Shown one piece after another: positions 1 through 10,232 of a stretch of DNA of 64,000 nucleotides. The notes below the pieces were generated by a model. That model worked only from the letters and a program-made list of their open reading frames with translations. It was not told the DNA's origin and ran no database searches. The DNA is from Rutstroemia sp. NJR-2017a BVV2 (Eukaryota > Ascomycota > Leotiomycetes > Helotiales > Rutstroemiaceae). The stretch's first letter is position 1. Every line of letters starts with the position of its first letter. Made by a program: the position numbers and the translations under genes. The stretch lies in contig NJPS01000075.1 in NCBI GenBank assembly GCA_002946415.1, positions 124,001-188,000 on the forward strand, read 5' to 3'.

Positions 1-1221
1 ATCCAATTGATTGGTCAAGAGGTTACCGCATCGGAGGACTCTTAGGCTGATGGGATCAATCCACAGTCGAAGTTGTAATATTTAACGTTGCTCGCGAGTT
101 TGGAACGATGTTTTGTTAGAACGAATACCAGTTTGCTAATATGTAATTTCACGCCTGTTTCAGATTATTATTTGTAATTAGTATTTAGAGAATCAACTAC
201 AAATTACTTTAATCTTCGAAGTTGACTTTTTTTTCAAGATGATCTTCTTATGTGTAATTATTTTATATTTTCAACGAGATTTATAATGTAGCTCGCGTCT
301 TTGCTAGTTATAGCATGACTAGAGAATCTAAGCCTGTAGTTGAGCTTTCTAGTGCCTGTCAGCCTCACAAAATAATCCAGTACGAGTAAATCCTCCAGTC
401 GCCAGGAGTCTACTAATGTATAGCTTCCTAGCATCACACTGTTTGTTGAAATGGCGTTAAACCTGTGCCTCACTTCAGAAGTGTACAGAACCAAGTAGAG
501 TTGAGTTTCAAGGACCTACACAACCGAACATAAGCTTGCATGGCTTATTGCGTTCCACGTGTTCCTGGTATATTCTAGAACTCAATAATCAAGTGATTCG
601 TCTCCGAAAGATTGACCGAGCGCTGGGTGCATTCTCTTGCCTGTGTTGAAGGCGCCCAATCGGTAGCTAACCTGGAGGAGCGGGTCATGTAGACGCACAG
701 AGCCGAATTCGTCGCGGGGTGAACCGGTCCCGCAAGAGCGGTTGATTTCATCCCACAAAACTCATAGCCCGTAATGTAATGCATCGAGCATGCACTGTGA
801 ACATTTGTTAGAAGGCTGAGAGTAGGCAGCTGAGGTGAATCATTAGGGCGCCAATGGCGCCGAACGCTGTCCTCCGTTATCAGGCTTGTGAGATCTAGAC
901 CTTAATTGCCTTTCAGCTCTTGTGACGTGATTTTCGGTTCAGCTCACCACCTCTCTTCATCTGAGTATTAGTGGTTAGTTCGAATTTCTCGGGCGATGCA
1001 GCATGAGAGTTGAGTTTTCAGCTATAGTCATCGTCGATGTTCATCTGCGCCTACATGGTCATATAAAGACGTCGTCTTAGCACCATTCTCTCATCATCCT
1101 GTCCTCCAGCTCAACAACAATTCTACACTCAGCTTTATACACAACCTCGTCTTTTAAACTGGCCCAACTTCCACCCGAGTGGTGCGCGACTGAGCCCTTA
1201 GAATCAACAAGAGATTCAGCA
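1..1221. other. Gene-poor stretch
   Basis: I see no supported gene here. The sequence is AT-rich with scattered stops in all frames, and the few open frames show no family signature and no splice signals that join them. Confidence 0.5.
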
Positions 1222-1657
1222 ATGGCGGCCGAACCAGATAACTCCAAGGAGATTTTTCTCGATGAGATCGCCCAAGTGCTTGGACCCAACTCTCTCGATA
1301 CTGTGGACTTGCCCAACGTCCAGCAGAAGATATCAGAGGCGGACACGATTTTCGAATTTGCTCCCCAATGCACCACCCAGCGCCCAGTCCCTCGCAACCT
1401 CCAGAACAAGGATAATATGGCCAGTCTGGTTGTCGGTCTTAAGGCCGGGATTCCCCGTTGGGCTCCTGGTTCAGTGATCAAGTGGACTGCGTGGCGCCGT
1501 CAAGATTGCCGAGGACAATGAGATTTCGGTGATGAATTATCGCAAGGAGCCTCCAGAAATCCAGCTATCCGACATTTCCGCGACCCAGTTCTTCTATAGC
1601 CTAAAGGTGGGTACCTTTATTGGGCAGACAAAGATTGTGGACTATATTCCTCAATAA
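1222..1657 (+). pseudogene. Metzincin-like metalloprotease remnant lacking the catalytic centre
   Basis: The first 270 nt are open from an ATG with a good A-rich context and read like the N-terminal part of fungal matrixin-like zinc proteases, ending around the motif VIKWTAWR. That frame then stops at 1519-1521. From about 1502 another frame resumes and reads KIAEDNEISVMNYRKEPP and onward to a stop at 1655-1657. SVMNY is the Met-turn expected downstream of the zinc site in metzincins. The stretch between the two parts, which should carry the HExxHxxGxxH zinc site, is missing and is not found nearby. I infer an internal deletion that also shifted the frame. Family assignment rests on the Met-turn and my recollection of the fungal family, so it is moderate. 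Confidence 0.6.
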
Positions 1658-2002
1658 GTAACGTCCCTGCGGCGCCAAAAACTAGATACTCTCAGAATGA
1701 ACACTTTATGATCCAAGCTCTACCTTGGATGTATGATCCTGCTGCACTCGCATAATGTGCACGATAGCCTAACAATTGACTGTTCATATATAGAATTAGC
1801 GTTGGTCGAATAAATAAGCATTTCGCCTATCCCAATCCTAGACATAGCGCCCCTACTGACTTACGGGTCGCGTGAGCAGCACTAGCAAAGGTGCTCCATT
1901 AGTAAGGATATGGAAAGTAGGTGAATGGCTCCAGGCTCCTTCGAGGTTCTCGAAAGTATAAGTGGCCGCGGTCGGCATAGTACTAGTTATATTTTATAGC
2001 TA
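1658..2002. other. Intergenic, nothing recognised
   Basis: No open frame with coding character or repeat structure was seen in this short gap between two degenerate gene pieces. Confidence 0.4.
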
Positions 2003-2262
2003 GTTATATCATTTCCTATCCCGAAGAGTTTGCAATTCTCTGCAGCAACCGATGATTTCTCAAAATATCCTCAAATATAACTATCTCCCTATCTTCAACA
2101 GCAAATACCTTATACTGCCTTGCTGTATTTGTAGCTGGAAAGGTAATCTTCTCTACTAGTATATTATTATCCTTCCCAAACTCAATATCTATACTATTAG
2201 CCTTTCCCACCTTGAGCGAAATCTTCCTTTTCTCTCTAATACCCCCACCTTGCCAATTGCGT
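2003..2262 (-). pseudogene. RIP-like fragment of the Gal80-like gene 3' end
   Basis: This is a diverged second copy of the last quarter of the Gal80-like gene at 10762-12071. The protein alignment is plain: NWQGGGIREKRKISLK here against NWQGGGIKEKRKISLK there, then FPATNTARQY and NHRLLQRIANSSG in both. The conserved Trp codon near the end has become TAG. At DNA level most differences I can see between the copies are C-to-T or G-to-A on the plus strand, for example agttacatcat becoming agttatatcat. No start codon or upstream domain accompanies it. Homology ends near 2262 and foreign sequence follows. I infer a duplicated fragment decayed by RIP. Confidence 0.75.
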
Positions 2263-3040
2263 CGCCAATTAAGAAGCGTAGAACGCTGGAACTGTCCTGC
2301 GGACACGAGGCCTCTCTAAACAACCCCCGGCTCGCCTCTAAACTCCGACATTCTATACTTCGAAGGTAACGTATCACTCTCCTTTATTTCCTTGGTTAAG
2401 CATGGTGTGAAGAAATGGATAAGCAGTTCTCACAGTTGGCTTCTGAACTGGAGCACGTACAGTGAAGTAGGATATATTTAGATATCGCCTAGTAACGGCC
2501 CATATCCCAAGGGTGCATGGCCATAATAGAATATACATATATACATAAGTAGGTATTTCGAAATGCATAAATAGTTAGTAGGTAGAGGTATATATAGCTA
2601 CGGCTCAGAGAGACAGCATCACGTGGTAACTGAACACGTGGGATTTCGTTTGATGCTTGCGTTGTGGTACATCCGATCAAACAGCAGTATGGGTTTCTGT
2701 AACCTGGTTTCCGTTCCACCGGCTGGTCCGCCAAGGCCTAGAAGTACCCAGGGAACCTCTAGGCCTTGGTGCGTCCTATGATATCTTTCAGTCTGCTGCT
2801 CTCAAGGCTTCGTCAACAAGAATGTTCCGCCTGCAGAAGTCTCAACCTTTCCCCCCTCGCTCGCTCTATATCGCCGCGACAACCATGGGCTCTTCAAGCT
2901 TCAGCAACACTGACGCGTTCTTCAAGATGGAGCAACGCCGAAGTACTCTCATGGATTGAACGATGCCGACGACCCCCCGAGGGTCTCCAAGATTGATCGA
3001 CGACCGTGAGCTGCTCGAGGTCGAGTCACCGGGATGCGCT
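2263..3040. other. Intergenic with a GC-richer island
   Basis: No supported gene. From about 2680 the composition becomes GC-richer and codon-like, but every frame is broken. Open frames at 2657-2996 look like overlapping shadows. This may be decayed coding sequence continuous with the remnant that follows. Confidence 0.35.
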
Positions 3041-3247
3041 CTTCAAGATCGAACATATACCTTTCCCGAAGCCACCGAGGGTCACGAGTCTTATGAGCCT
3101 CGCCGGGAGTACGAGCCTTGACAGCAAGAGTACCTGCGAGGCATGGCAGATGAAGCTCAGAGAACAGGATTTTGGCCAGAGAACAAGTGGACTACAATAC
3201 AACACAAACACAATATAACTCTGCTGTTCATCATGAATTCTTTCTAA
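3041..3247 (+). pseudogene. Possible coding remnant with an in-frame TGA
   Basis: One frame reads 68 codons with protein-like composition, including FPEATEGHESYEPRREYEP and, after a TGA at 3119-3121, QQEYLRGMADEAQRTGFWPE. The acidic/Tyr/Arg-rich text on both sides of the stop suggests a single former exon. I do not recognise the family. No start codon or splice junction could be assigned. Confidence 0.3.
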
Positions 3248-3670
3248 TACATCCTTATTAGCACACTCCAGTGCAACAACTTGCGTTGGGCTTTGAATGA
3301 AACGTGGGTCTACCGAGGCCTAAACTGGTTAGGTTAGAGGCATTGTTCAGCCTATTGGCCTTCGGACACCTTGTGGCGTAAGATTTCAATCAATCATATA
3401 ATCGTTATATTTTGGACTAACAAACAAATAGCAAAATTGGTAATAAGGTCCGAAAACGGGAACTAGGAAAACAAAACCACATTTGCACAAACTGCAACAT
3501 CAGGCCCGATTACATATTAGCAGTGTTAAACGCTGCTCAAAATCCTTCTGAAATGCAAGTAAAATCTCCTTTTCGGTCCATAATTGCTTCTGCAGCTAAG
3601 ACTGTATAAGTTTATGCCTAAGAATAGACATTCACAGCCTACAGAGGGTTCACAATACTTAGGTTGCGTG
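3248..3670. other. Intergenic, nothing recognised
   Basis: AT-rich sequence with no supported gene. It lies just downstream of the secreted-protein gene on the minus strand and may hold its 3' UTR. Confidence 0.4.
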
Positions 3671-4134
3671 CTATGAGCACCGACCTAGCACCGACCTAGA
3701 CCGCCTGATTATCTCAGCATTAACACTAGCGACGATCAGAATACAGAACATACTCTCACACGAGGGGTTGCTGGTATCGGCAGAACGGGTGTCACGAGCA
3801 CTAACCCAGCATCCCCACCCAGGAACCCAATCCCAGGTCCTACGATGCATTAGTGATTGCTTCCAAGAACGTGTCGGTCGTCATACCTTCCACCGACAAC
3901 CTTTGTACACCTAACACCAAATAATTGGTTATTCGAGATATCTCTAATCCACGAGCCGGCCCCAACTCCAGGCTGGGATCGACAGTCAACGCCACTAGTA
4001 GCAACTCTGCACCAATTGTCGGCACGTTTGTCGAGGGTGATTAAGGGATCCGCTTCTGGGTTCGGCATGGGCGTGGCTTGAACTCCCAAAGTGAGGAGAG
4101 CCACAGCCAGGGTAATAGTGGAAGGTAGCTTCAT
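3671..4134 (-). CDS. Small secreted cysteine-rich protein, SH3-like
   Basis: Two exons, 4134-3887 and 3839-3671, give 138 residues. The 47-nt intron has donor GTATGA, a CTAAT branch site and acceptor TAG. Residues 1-20 form a signal peptide (MKLPSTITLAVALLTLGVQA). A Kex2-type site LDKR near residues 34-37 would release a mature chain beginning ADNWCRV. Cysteines lie near residues 42, 51 and 76, with further Cys in exon 2. The text VDCRSQPGVGAGSWIR resembles the first strands of bacterial-type SH3 domains, and exon 2 supplies the matching WDWVPGWGCWV strand, which supports the intron. The C-terminal tail after CES is longer than I expect, so the original stop may have been lost. It is likely extracellular; function is unknown, and a candidate effector is only one reading. 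Confidence 0.7.
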
Positions 4135-4224
4135 ATTAAAATGATATTGGGACTGAGAGATTTGAAAGTAGGATGTCGTGATAATGAAAAGTGGAACAGA
4201 ACTCTTCGAGCAGCTCTGACCCTT

Positions 4225-4232
4225 TATTTATA
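4225..4232 (-). promoter_or_regulatory. TATA box of the secreted Cys-rich protein gene
   Basis: On the minus strand this reads TATAAATA, about 90 nt upstream of the ATG at 4134, a normal position for a fungal TATA element. No experimental start site is visible, so this is inference from sequence and spacing. Confidence 0.45.
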
Positions 4233-5023
4233 CTTCTTACAACACCAATAACTAGCCTTCCTATGAGGCTAGCTGAAGGTCTGGCCCCTTTTTGTGTCAG
4301 CTGGCCTTTTCATTTATGCTCGCGTTCCTCGCTTTCGGACAGAATTGTAAGCCCCAATGGGCATCCTCACCTGCACTCTTAATTCTCTCTTAGCTAGCAA
4401 GCTTACAGTAGGACGGTTACTTCTAGATTGTAATCGTTGACCGAATCTAAAGGTGGCTTGCAGATGTATAGTTCGGTATCGAAGTAGGAGATGTTCCCGG
4501 TAGCCAAGCTTTCTGAAAAGCCAAACAGAGCTTCGAGTCGGATTTGAGGCGCGGAATATGTAACCTACTTCGTCGCGGACAAATGAAATATAGGGTGGTT
4601 GCATTAGTATATTAAATTGCTAGCATTACGTTTCGTATCACTCTCAGTCCGACCAAGGCTTTTAAAATTGCACTTAAGTAATGCCCAGGTCAGCGAAAGA
4701 GGATAGAGTCTATGTTGATAGCGGCCAGCTAATGGGTGTAATACAACCCCGCTCTCTGTGTGACAATTGAATAATATACCAAGATGTGGTTGCATGAGCC
4801 CCTTGGTCAACGACTGCAGAAATCAGAATCCACAGGTTTGGGAAGGGTGGGAAGGAATATGAATGTTGAGCTGGGATTATTAAACTTCACATTCATCACA
4901 TTCACTTCTCTGAGCTCTCTACTCTATGTAATGCAGTAATATAATTGACATGTATGCAAACTTGTGTTATATAACTGAGTCGGAAGACGTCTTTAAGAAG
5001 AAAGTCGTGCAATGTAAGCAAAA
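4233..5023. other. Intergenic, nothing recognised
   Basis: Open frames here are short and overlap on both strands without coding character. I see no gene, RNA or repeat. Confidence 0.4.
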
Positions 5024-5605
5024 GGTTCGACCTGGAACCTCCCAATGGCCTATATTTACCATAGGTCTATGGGATGAATATATACATATAGGCCTGTAGG
5101 AGAGCTCATTAATTTCATTTTTACGATAGGTCTATCGGAAGCATAGTATCAGCTGAATATGAAATAAGCCATGCCGGCGCCACCTAACCACACTCGCGCC
5201 ACCCAACCTCGCTGACACTTCTCCTAATTACCTTTTATTTCATCGATTATATAATAAAATGCTACTACAAAGTTATATCACATAAGAATCATTTGTATGA
5301 GAATCACCAAGAATCGAAGTGGCGCCAGCTAGGTTGGGTGGCGCCGGCATGGCTTGCCTCACTATTACCTAATTAGGAAATAAGTATATAGTACATACGT
5401 AGGAGGTTAATCTTCTATAATTCTATAGGAGATGAACCTTCCCGTAGGCCTATCGGAGAATTCCGATAGGCCAATTCTCCGATAGGCCTATGGGACCCTG
5501 TATAGCCTCCTGGGATGGGATGTAGTCCTTTGGGATATCCTATAGGACTATATTTCCCATAGACCTATAGGAGATATAGGCTGCTAGGAGGTTCCAGACC
5601 CAACC
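5024..5605. mobile_element. Foldback/MITE-like element with about 57-bp inverted arms
   Basis: The left arm (5024 to about 5080) and the right arm (5549-5605) are inverted copies. Left reads cctggaacctccc...ggcctatat...ataggtctatggga; the complement of the right reads ctggaacctcct...agcctatat...ataggtctatggga. The interior is AT-rich and rich in short palindromes around the core TAGGCCTAT/CCGATAGG. There is no transposase frame. No clear target-site duplication was found. A second inverted-repeat unit lies inside it. Confidence 0.7.
5166..5355. mobile_element. Inner inverted-repeat element nested in the foldback
   Basis: Termini AAGCCATGCCGGCGCCACC (5166-5184) and GGTGGCGCCGGCATGGCTT (5337-5355) are perfect reverse complements. 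Homology continues inward as an imperfect inverted repeat through CCCAACCT and AGGTTGGG. The interior is AT-rich and non-coding. GC-rich ends in an AT-rich interior, and position inside a larger inverted repeat, suggest a later insertion or a composite hairpin. Confidence 0.7.
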
Positions 5606-6423
5606 TAAGGAGCCTAGACTATTTTGATAGCTTCCATGTAAGAGTAGGTAAATCTTACGCAAGATCTAATTTCAGTTCAATTAGTTAGAGGTGCCAAGAT
5701 TGGTCCAACCGTGCCTTGAGTATGTTGTGTTACTGCTGCCCCGCAGTGAGAATTTGGGCCTTCAGCTGCCAAGCTCAACAGTCAGTAAAGACAAAGGTAA
5801 ACAAGCTAAGGTAGTGAGTCAATAGGCAGTAAGATTAATAGTAAAGCTCTGTATCGTCTGCTGGATGGATTGAATGCGAGCAATAATATCCTGAGTCTTG
5901 CTACTAGGTTACTGCTCCACCAATAACAGATCTGAAAGTCATAGTTGATGGAGTGGCAAACCCAATTAGGCTCTATTCACTCAGAGAAGCAGAGCCTCCC
6001 ATGCAAGCTTTCGTCACACTTCAACTGAATATATTTTCTGTGTACTACAATAAAGGCGGGGTACATACTTAGGTATAGTAAAGTTGTGCAGTATACTGCT
6101 TATCATAAAGCTTACCAAAATTATAATAAGTTTACGCAACTTAGCTCAACACTAGTGATTCATACGGGACGCAGAAAAGTGGCATACAAGACATCGCACC
6201 ATGTTGCCATCCCGTTTTCAGGCGTTAACCGATAAAATGCGGTAACGCCGAGGTACTGAAATCCCCGCTCTCTATGCGTACTTGTGAGAGAAAGGAATCC
6301 TGATTGGACAGTTCCTGAAGCGTCAACCTATCGTTGAATGTGCGTCGACTGGTCGAAGGAGAGGACAACTTCTGCAGCCTGGACTTCTCGATCTCGGTCG
6401 ATGTAGACGCAAGCGGCAACGAT
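5606..6423. other. Intergenic, nothing recognised
   Basis: No supported gene. The last 100 nt become more codon-like and run into the 89-bp tandem repeat. Confidence 0.4.
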
Positions 6424-6601
6424 GGGTGTGTAAGAACGGTGTGTTTCTTATCCTTAATGCTCAGCACGCCCAGTATCTCGTCAGATTCCGTGACTGGGAT
6501 AGTGTTCTTGGAGGGTGTGTAAGAACGGTGTGTTTTTCATCCTTCATGCTCAGCATGCCCAGTATCTCGTTAGGTTCCGTAACTGAGATAGTGTTCTTAG
6601 A
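6424..6601. repeat. Two tandem 89-bp repeat units
   Basis: Units start at 6424 and 6513 with gggtgtgtaagaacggtg, and a third start (gggtgttt) appears at 6602. The copies differ by a few transitions. Because 89 is not a multiple of 3, the duplication shifts any reading frame. Just downstream a frame reads EERERAMLEFLETMIRGP to a TAG at about 6701-6703, which looks like the C-terminus of a decayed protein. The repeat may have broken that gene. Confidence 0.7.
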
Positions 6602-6973
6602 GGGTGTTTGAGGAGCGGGAGAGGGCTATGCTGGAGTTTCTGGAGACTATGATTAGGGGCCCAAAGGTGGGTGATGAGTTGTGGGAGGATGTTTAGTGAG
6701 AGGGAGGTTGTGAATTTGATTAGTTTGCAAGTAAGTTGAATCTCTGGGTGTACTGATATGAGAGTGTAGGGATTTTGTTATATGATTTCAAGGCTGGGGA
6801 CTGTTTTGAAACTGATATGGATGATTTTGCTCTTGCTAAGTCGAAACCATAGCAAAGAAAGATACATTGAGTAGCCGATGTCAACTAAAAGAGAACCTCA
6901 GCGTGAGAGTATGTGATAACTGTAATAAAAGTATACTTGACAACACTTATCGACGATTACGTTCCACAGCCAG

Positions 6974-7360
6974 TTACATCATTTCCCATCCAGAAGAGTT
7001 TGCAATCCTCTGCATGAAAGTACAAGTCGAGATATCTATAAGATAGATATAGCACCTAGCAGCATCACTATACCAACGAAACATAGAACTGATAGCCTCC
7101 TGGAGCTCGGCACTGCTCGTCTTATCAATACAACAGGTATCTACCCAAAAGTATTGCAAGCCGTCACACTTCGCTTGTTCTCCACAGAACTGTATCTTAC
7201 TATAACCAGCCTTGACTTTACTCGTACCATCTATCATATCCCTGAAAAGGACCTCGTCCTCTGTCCATACATATGACCGTATAGCATACACAGGTATATC
7301 GCTCTCAAAGAACTCGATCAGGCTGAAATCGCTATCCTTGTTATACTTTAACAAACACAT
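6974..7360 (-). pseudogene. HET-domain fragment fused to the Gal80-like tail
   Basis: From the ATG at 7360 the frame encodes the start of a HET (heterokaryon incompatibility) domain: MCLLKYNK, then the family block YFWVDTCCIDK, then EAISSMFRWYSDAARCYIYL. The HET domain normally continues well past this point. Instead, near 7014 the frame joins MQRIANSSGWEMM and a stop, which is the exact C-terminal text of the Gal80-like protein at 10762. Only about 128 residues are encoded, against several hundred for a complete HET protein. I infer a rearrangement breakpoint inside a HET gene. Expression is unknown. Confidence 0.75.
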
Positions 7361-8377
7361 TATTTGGCTAGATTCGAGGATCACAGGAGGAAGTATTCTC
7401 GGTAGCTATTAAGCCATCGAAATAGCATAGATATAGAGTGAGATAAAGATTAGGAAGATGTCGCGTTGGGGCTGGCGCGCCCAGCCGAGCGGCAGCCTCG
7501 CAGCAACAATCGAGCGTCACTACAGCGCGGAAGACCTGCCAATCGCACGGGCTTACCGCAGGAACTCGGGAAGTCATAGGGGATAGGATGTAGGACATTC
7601 GATGCCACTCTCGATTGAGTATGATGGATATATGTCGCTGAGGAGGGAGCTGAAGGAATTGCATAGTAGATGACCAAAAACAAGAAATCAGCAATTGTGA
7701 GCTATACTCGAATTATTTAGCTTTACCTTTAAGGCTATTATTATATATTGCGTCCGTTATATAGGAGAATGGCGGGGTCGTTCTATCTTAGTTAAACCTA
7801 TTCTATTATTCTGCGACGAGTGGCCACCACTCGTTCCATAGCGCGCGGATTGGTCGGCAGGCCCAAGTGGGGCGAAAATTGGTCTCCGCTTTTAGTTGAT
7901 TGGTGGACATTATTCTGACATGTGTTCATTTTCACTTTGAGCGATGGCTCGTTCAACGTGGGCTTTCATATCCCGTGGGTTCATGGCTCGCAGGCTTTTT
8001 GAATTGTCTGGGCATTTCTGACATTCACGGTAATCTCACGTTGAATATGAGCCGGTAGTATCTTCATACTTTGTGTATTATATATATACGTGCAGCTAAT
8101 GAGCCTCGCGCTGCTACCTCTGCGTAGCTGATTGGTGCTCCTGCTTGGTGCTGTTGTGGTCCTTTATTCCTTTATTTCACCATTTTTGCTTATCAGGATA
8201 GCCTCAGCTAATTGGGATAATCGATAAATACAGTCTTCATGCTCTAGTGAAGAGATAGATGCCCGCTTATTGTGCTAATTCGACCCTCAAAGCGTCCTAC
8301 CATCAGTTGCAAGCAGTCAGGTTAATCTCTGCTTTTCTGAATTAACATGATCTGCTGCCATAGCAGCTAGATGTCTT
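7361..8377. other. Intergenic, nothing recognised
   Basis: Overlapping minus-strand open frames at 7368-7694 show no family match and lack usable starts. A GC-rich patch near 7460-7560 may be older coding debris. The rest is AT-rich. Confidence 0.4.
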
Positions 8378-9780
8378 CTAAGCTCTGGCGCTGCCGTTCA
8401 CAGAAGAGTCGCGAGATGGTGCGTCCAGAAAAGGGTTGACCGGGGCGGTAGCAACACGACTTCTGTGACTCTTCGGGACGGGATGCATCTCTTGGTTGTC
8501 CTCCAGCTCCGAATCGTCTACCAAGCGGTGGTGGTGAGCTCCGGCGTGGCCGAGCTTGCCATTGCACTCGTCGCAGCGACGTTTGCGACAGCAGCAGCAG
8601 AGATGGCGAGACAGCCACGAGGGCGGCATCTTGGCGTCCTCGCCATGAATGAAGCGACCAGGATGGACAATGCTCCACACGAGAATGGCCAACCACATTG
8701 GTGTCGACTCTAGGACGTACAGGACGGGCTCATTACTCGGAAGAGGGTTGCTTGTGCCCAGACCGGCGGAGAACTCGGCGAGGCGGTAGATAATGCGAAT
8801 GGTGATAGCCAGCAAGCATACGTAGAGCGCCCAGATCAGCCATCTCCAGCCAGCAATCTTGTCCGCAGTCAAACGTCCGACTCTTTCTGCCTGAAGCTGA
8901 TCCCGGTGAAACTTGATAACCAAGCCCAAGAACAGAGCAATGAAGCCCTCCTGCATGCCAATACCGCCCATGTATATGTTCAAGCCCTTCTTTTGTGAAT
9001 CCGCACTTGCGCCTGGACCGGCCATTCCACCGCCGACGAGCTGAATGACGAAGGAAATAATGTCGAGGGTGACGAAGATGAGAGCGAGGATAGAAGGCGA
9101 GAAGAACCAGACTTTGCGAGTGGGCGAGTAGAAGTGGACGATGCGGGCGAAGACCATGTATGCGAAGGCGTTGACCCCTGGGAAGAAGATATTAGAAAGA
9201 GAAGAGATAGCTGTCTTTCAGCTTGACACTCACAGATGGGAGCTACCAAGACCAAGATCTGAGCAACAGTTGCAATGCCGGAGGATTGCTGGTTCTTGGA
9301 GCCAAGAGCACGGAAAGCATAGGCACCAGTCTCCCAAAGAGCGGCCATGATTATGACCCAGCAGAAGCCATTGCGGTACAGAACTGCTTGACCCAGGTGT
9401 GCGATTGTGATGATGCCGAACAGAATGGAGAAAGCTACTGCCGCGGCGAAGTTTGGGAAGTACACCCACAGTGCATTGCATGCATCCGCAGGAACGTAGC
9501 CATCGAGGCCGGGAGTTGCGTATGAGCTGAAGCCAGGCGTGCAGGTCTCGGGTGGGAGGTCGAGCGAGAGAGATGGTATTGACACCGTAGGGAGGTCTAA
9601 TGAGAGAGGCGGAATACTTGGATCGAAGTTGTGATCGCGGCGAGAGGGCGGGGCGGTGGCGGAAGGCGGCCAGGTAATAGCAGCTCGAGCGGAAAGTGCT
9701 GGAAAGGGGGTGGGGGTGGGTGAAGCGGCGGAGAGAAGGGGCAGCAGCAAGGCGCTAAGAAGCGGAAGTGAGAATCTCAT
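8378..9780 (-). CDS. RTA1-like seven-helix membrane protein
   Basis: Exons 9780-9234 and 9177-8378 give 448 residues. The 56-nt intron uses GTGAGT and CCCAG and restores the motif APIWVNAFAYMVFARIVHFY, typical of RTA1 (lipid-translocating exporter) proteins. A GTG lies one codon upstream, but the ATG at 9780 is the natural start. An N-terminal signal-like helix (MRFSLPLLSALLLPLLSAAS) precedes a Pro-rich extracellular segment and then about seven hydrophobic helices, including ILFGIITIAHLGQAVLYR and MGGIGMQEGFIALFLGLVI. A Cys-rich patch (CCCCRKRRC) opens the charged cytoplasmic tail. RTA1 family members act in lipid or toxicant resistance at the plasma membrane; the substrate here is unknown. 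A TATATATA run at about 9871-9880 lies about 90 nt upstream. Confidence 0.92.
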
Positions 9781-10232
9781 CACGTGAGCGGCACAGCAAG
9801 CAAACGTGCAAGCAAAGATGAATGAGTGTGTGTGGTGTGCGGGTGGTGAGTTGATGTGGGATTCGACATTTTATATATAAAGAGAAAGGAACTTGTTGTT
9901 AATACAAACGTGGGCAGTGCTGTTTCGGTTGTTGTGGACGGCGAAGCTGAGTGCGAGAGTATCACGTGAGTACAGACAGAATCGCGGACTTAATAAAGCT
10001 GAATAATAACCAGCACTACGAGCACAGAAGCAATCCTCCCAACCAACTTGTAACCGAGGCGGAGCACTACATACTACGGGTCAGTAATCCATGTTCAATA
10101 ATTCTTTGCCTAGCTATATAAACTCCTCCTTTTGATAATTAGAATACTATTCTAGTAAATAAAAGATAGATTGAAATTTCAGGCGGGGTTATATAAAATA
10201 TAATGCGACCGTAGTAAACTTTATTATTTTTA
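9781..10232. other. RTA1 promoter region
   Basis: Contains the TATA-like run near 9871-9880 and no gene. It leads into a solo LTR on its far side. Confidence 0.4.

Noticed and set aside
1077..1481. Minus-strand frame of 134 codons
   Set aside because: It is antisense to the metzincin-like remnant, which has the recognisable protein motifs.
7368..7694. Two overlapping minus-strand frames
   Set aside because: No ATG with family text, no splice sites joining them to the HET fragment, and composition is not coding-like.
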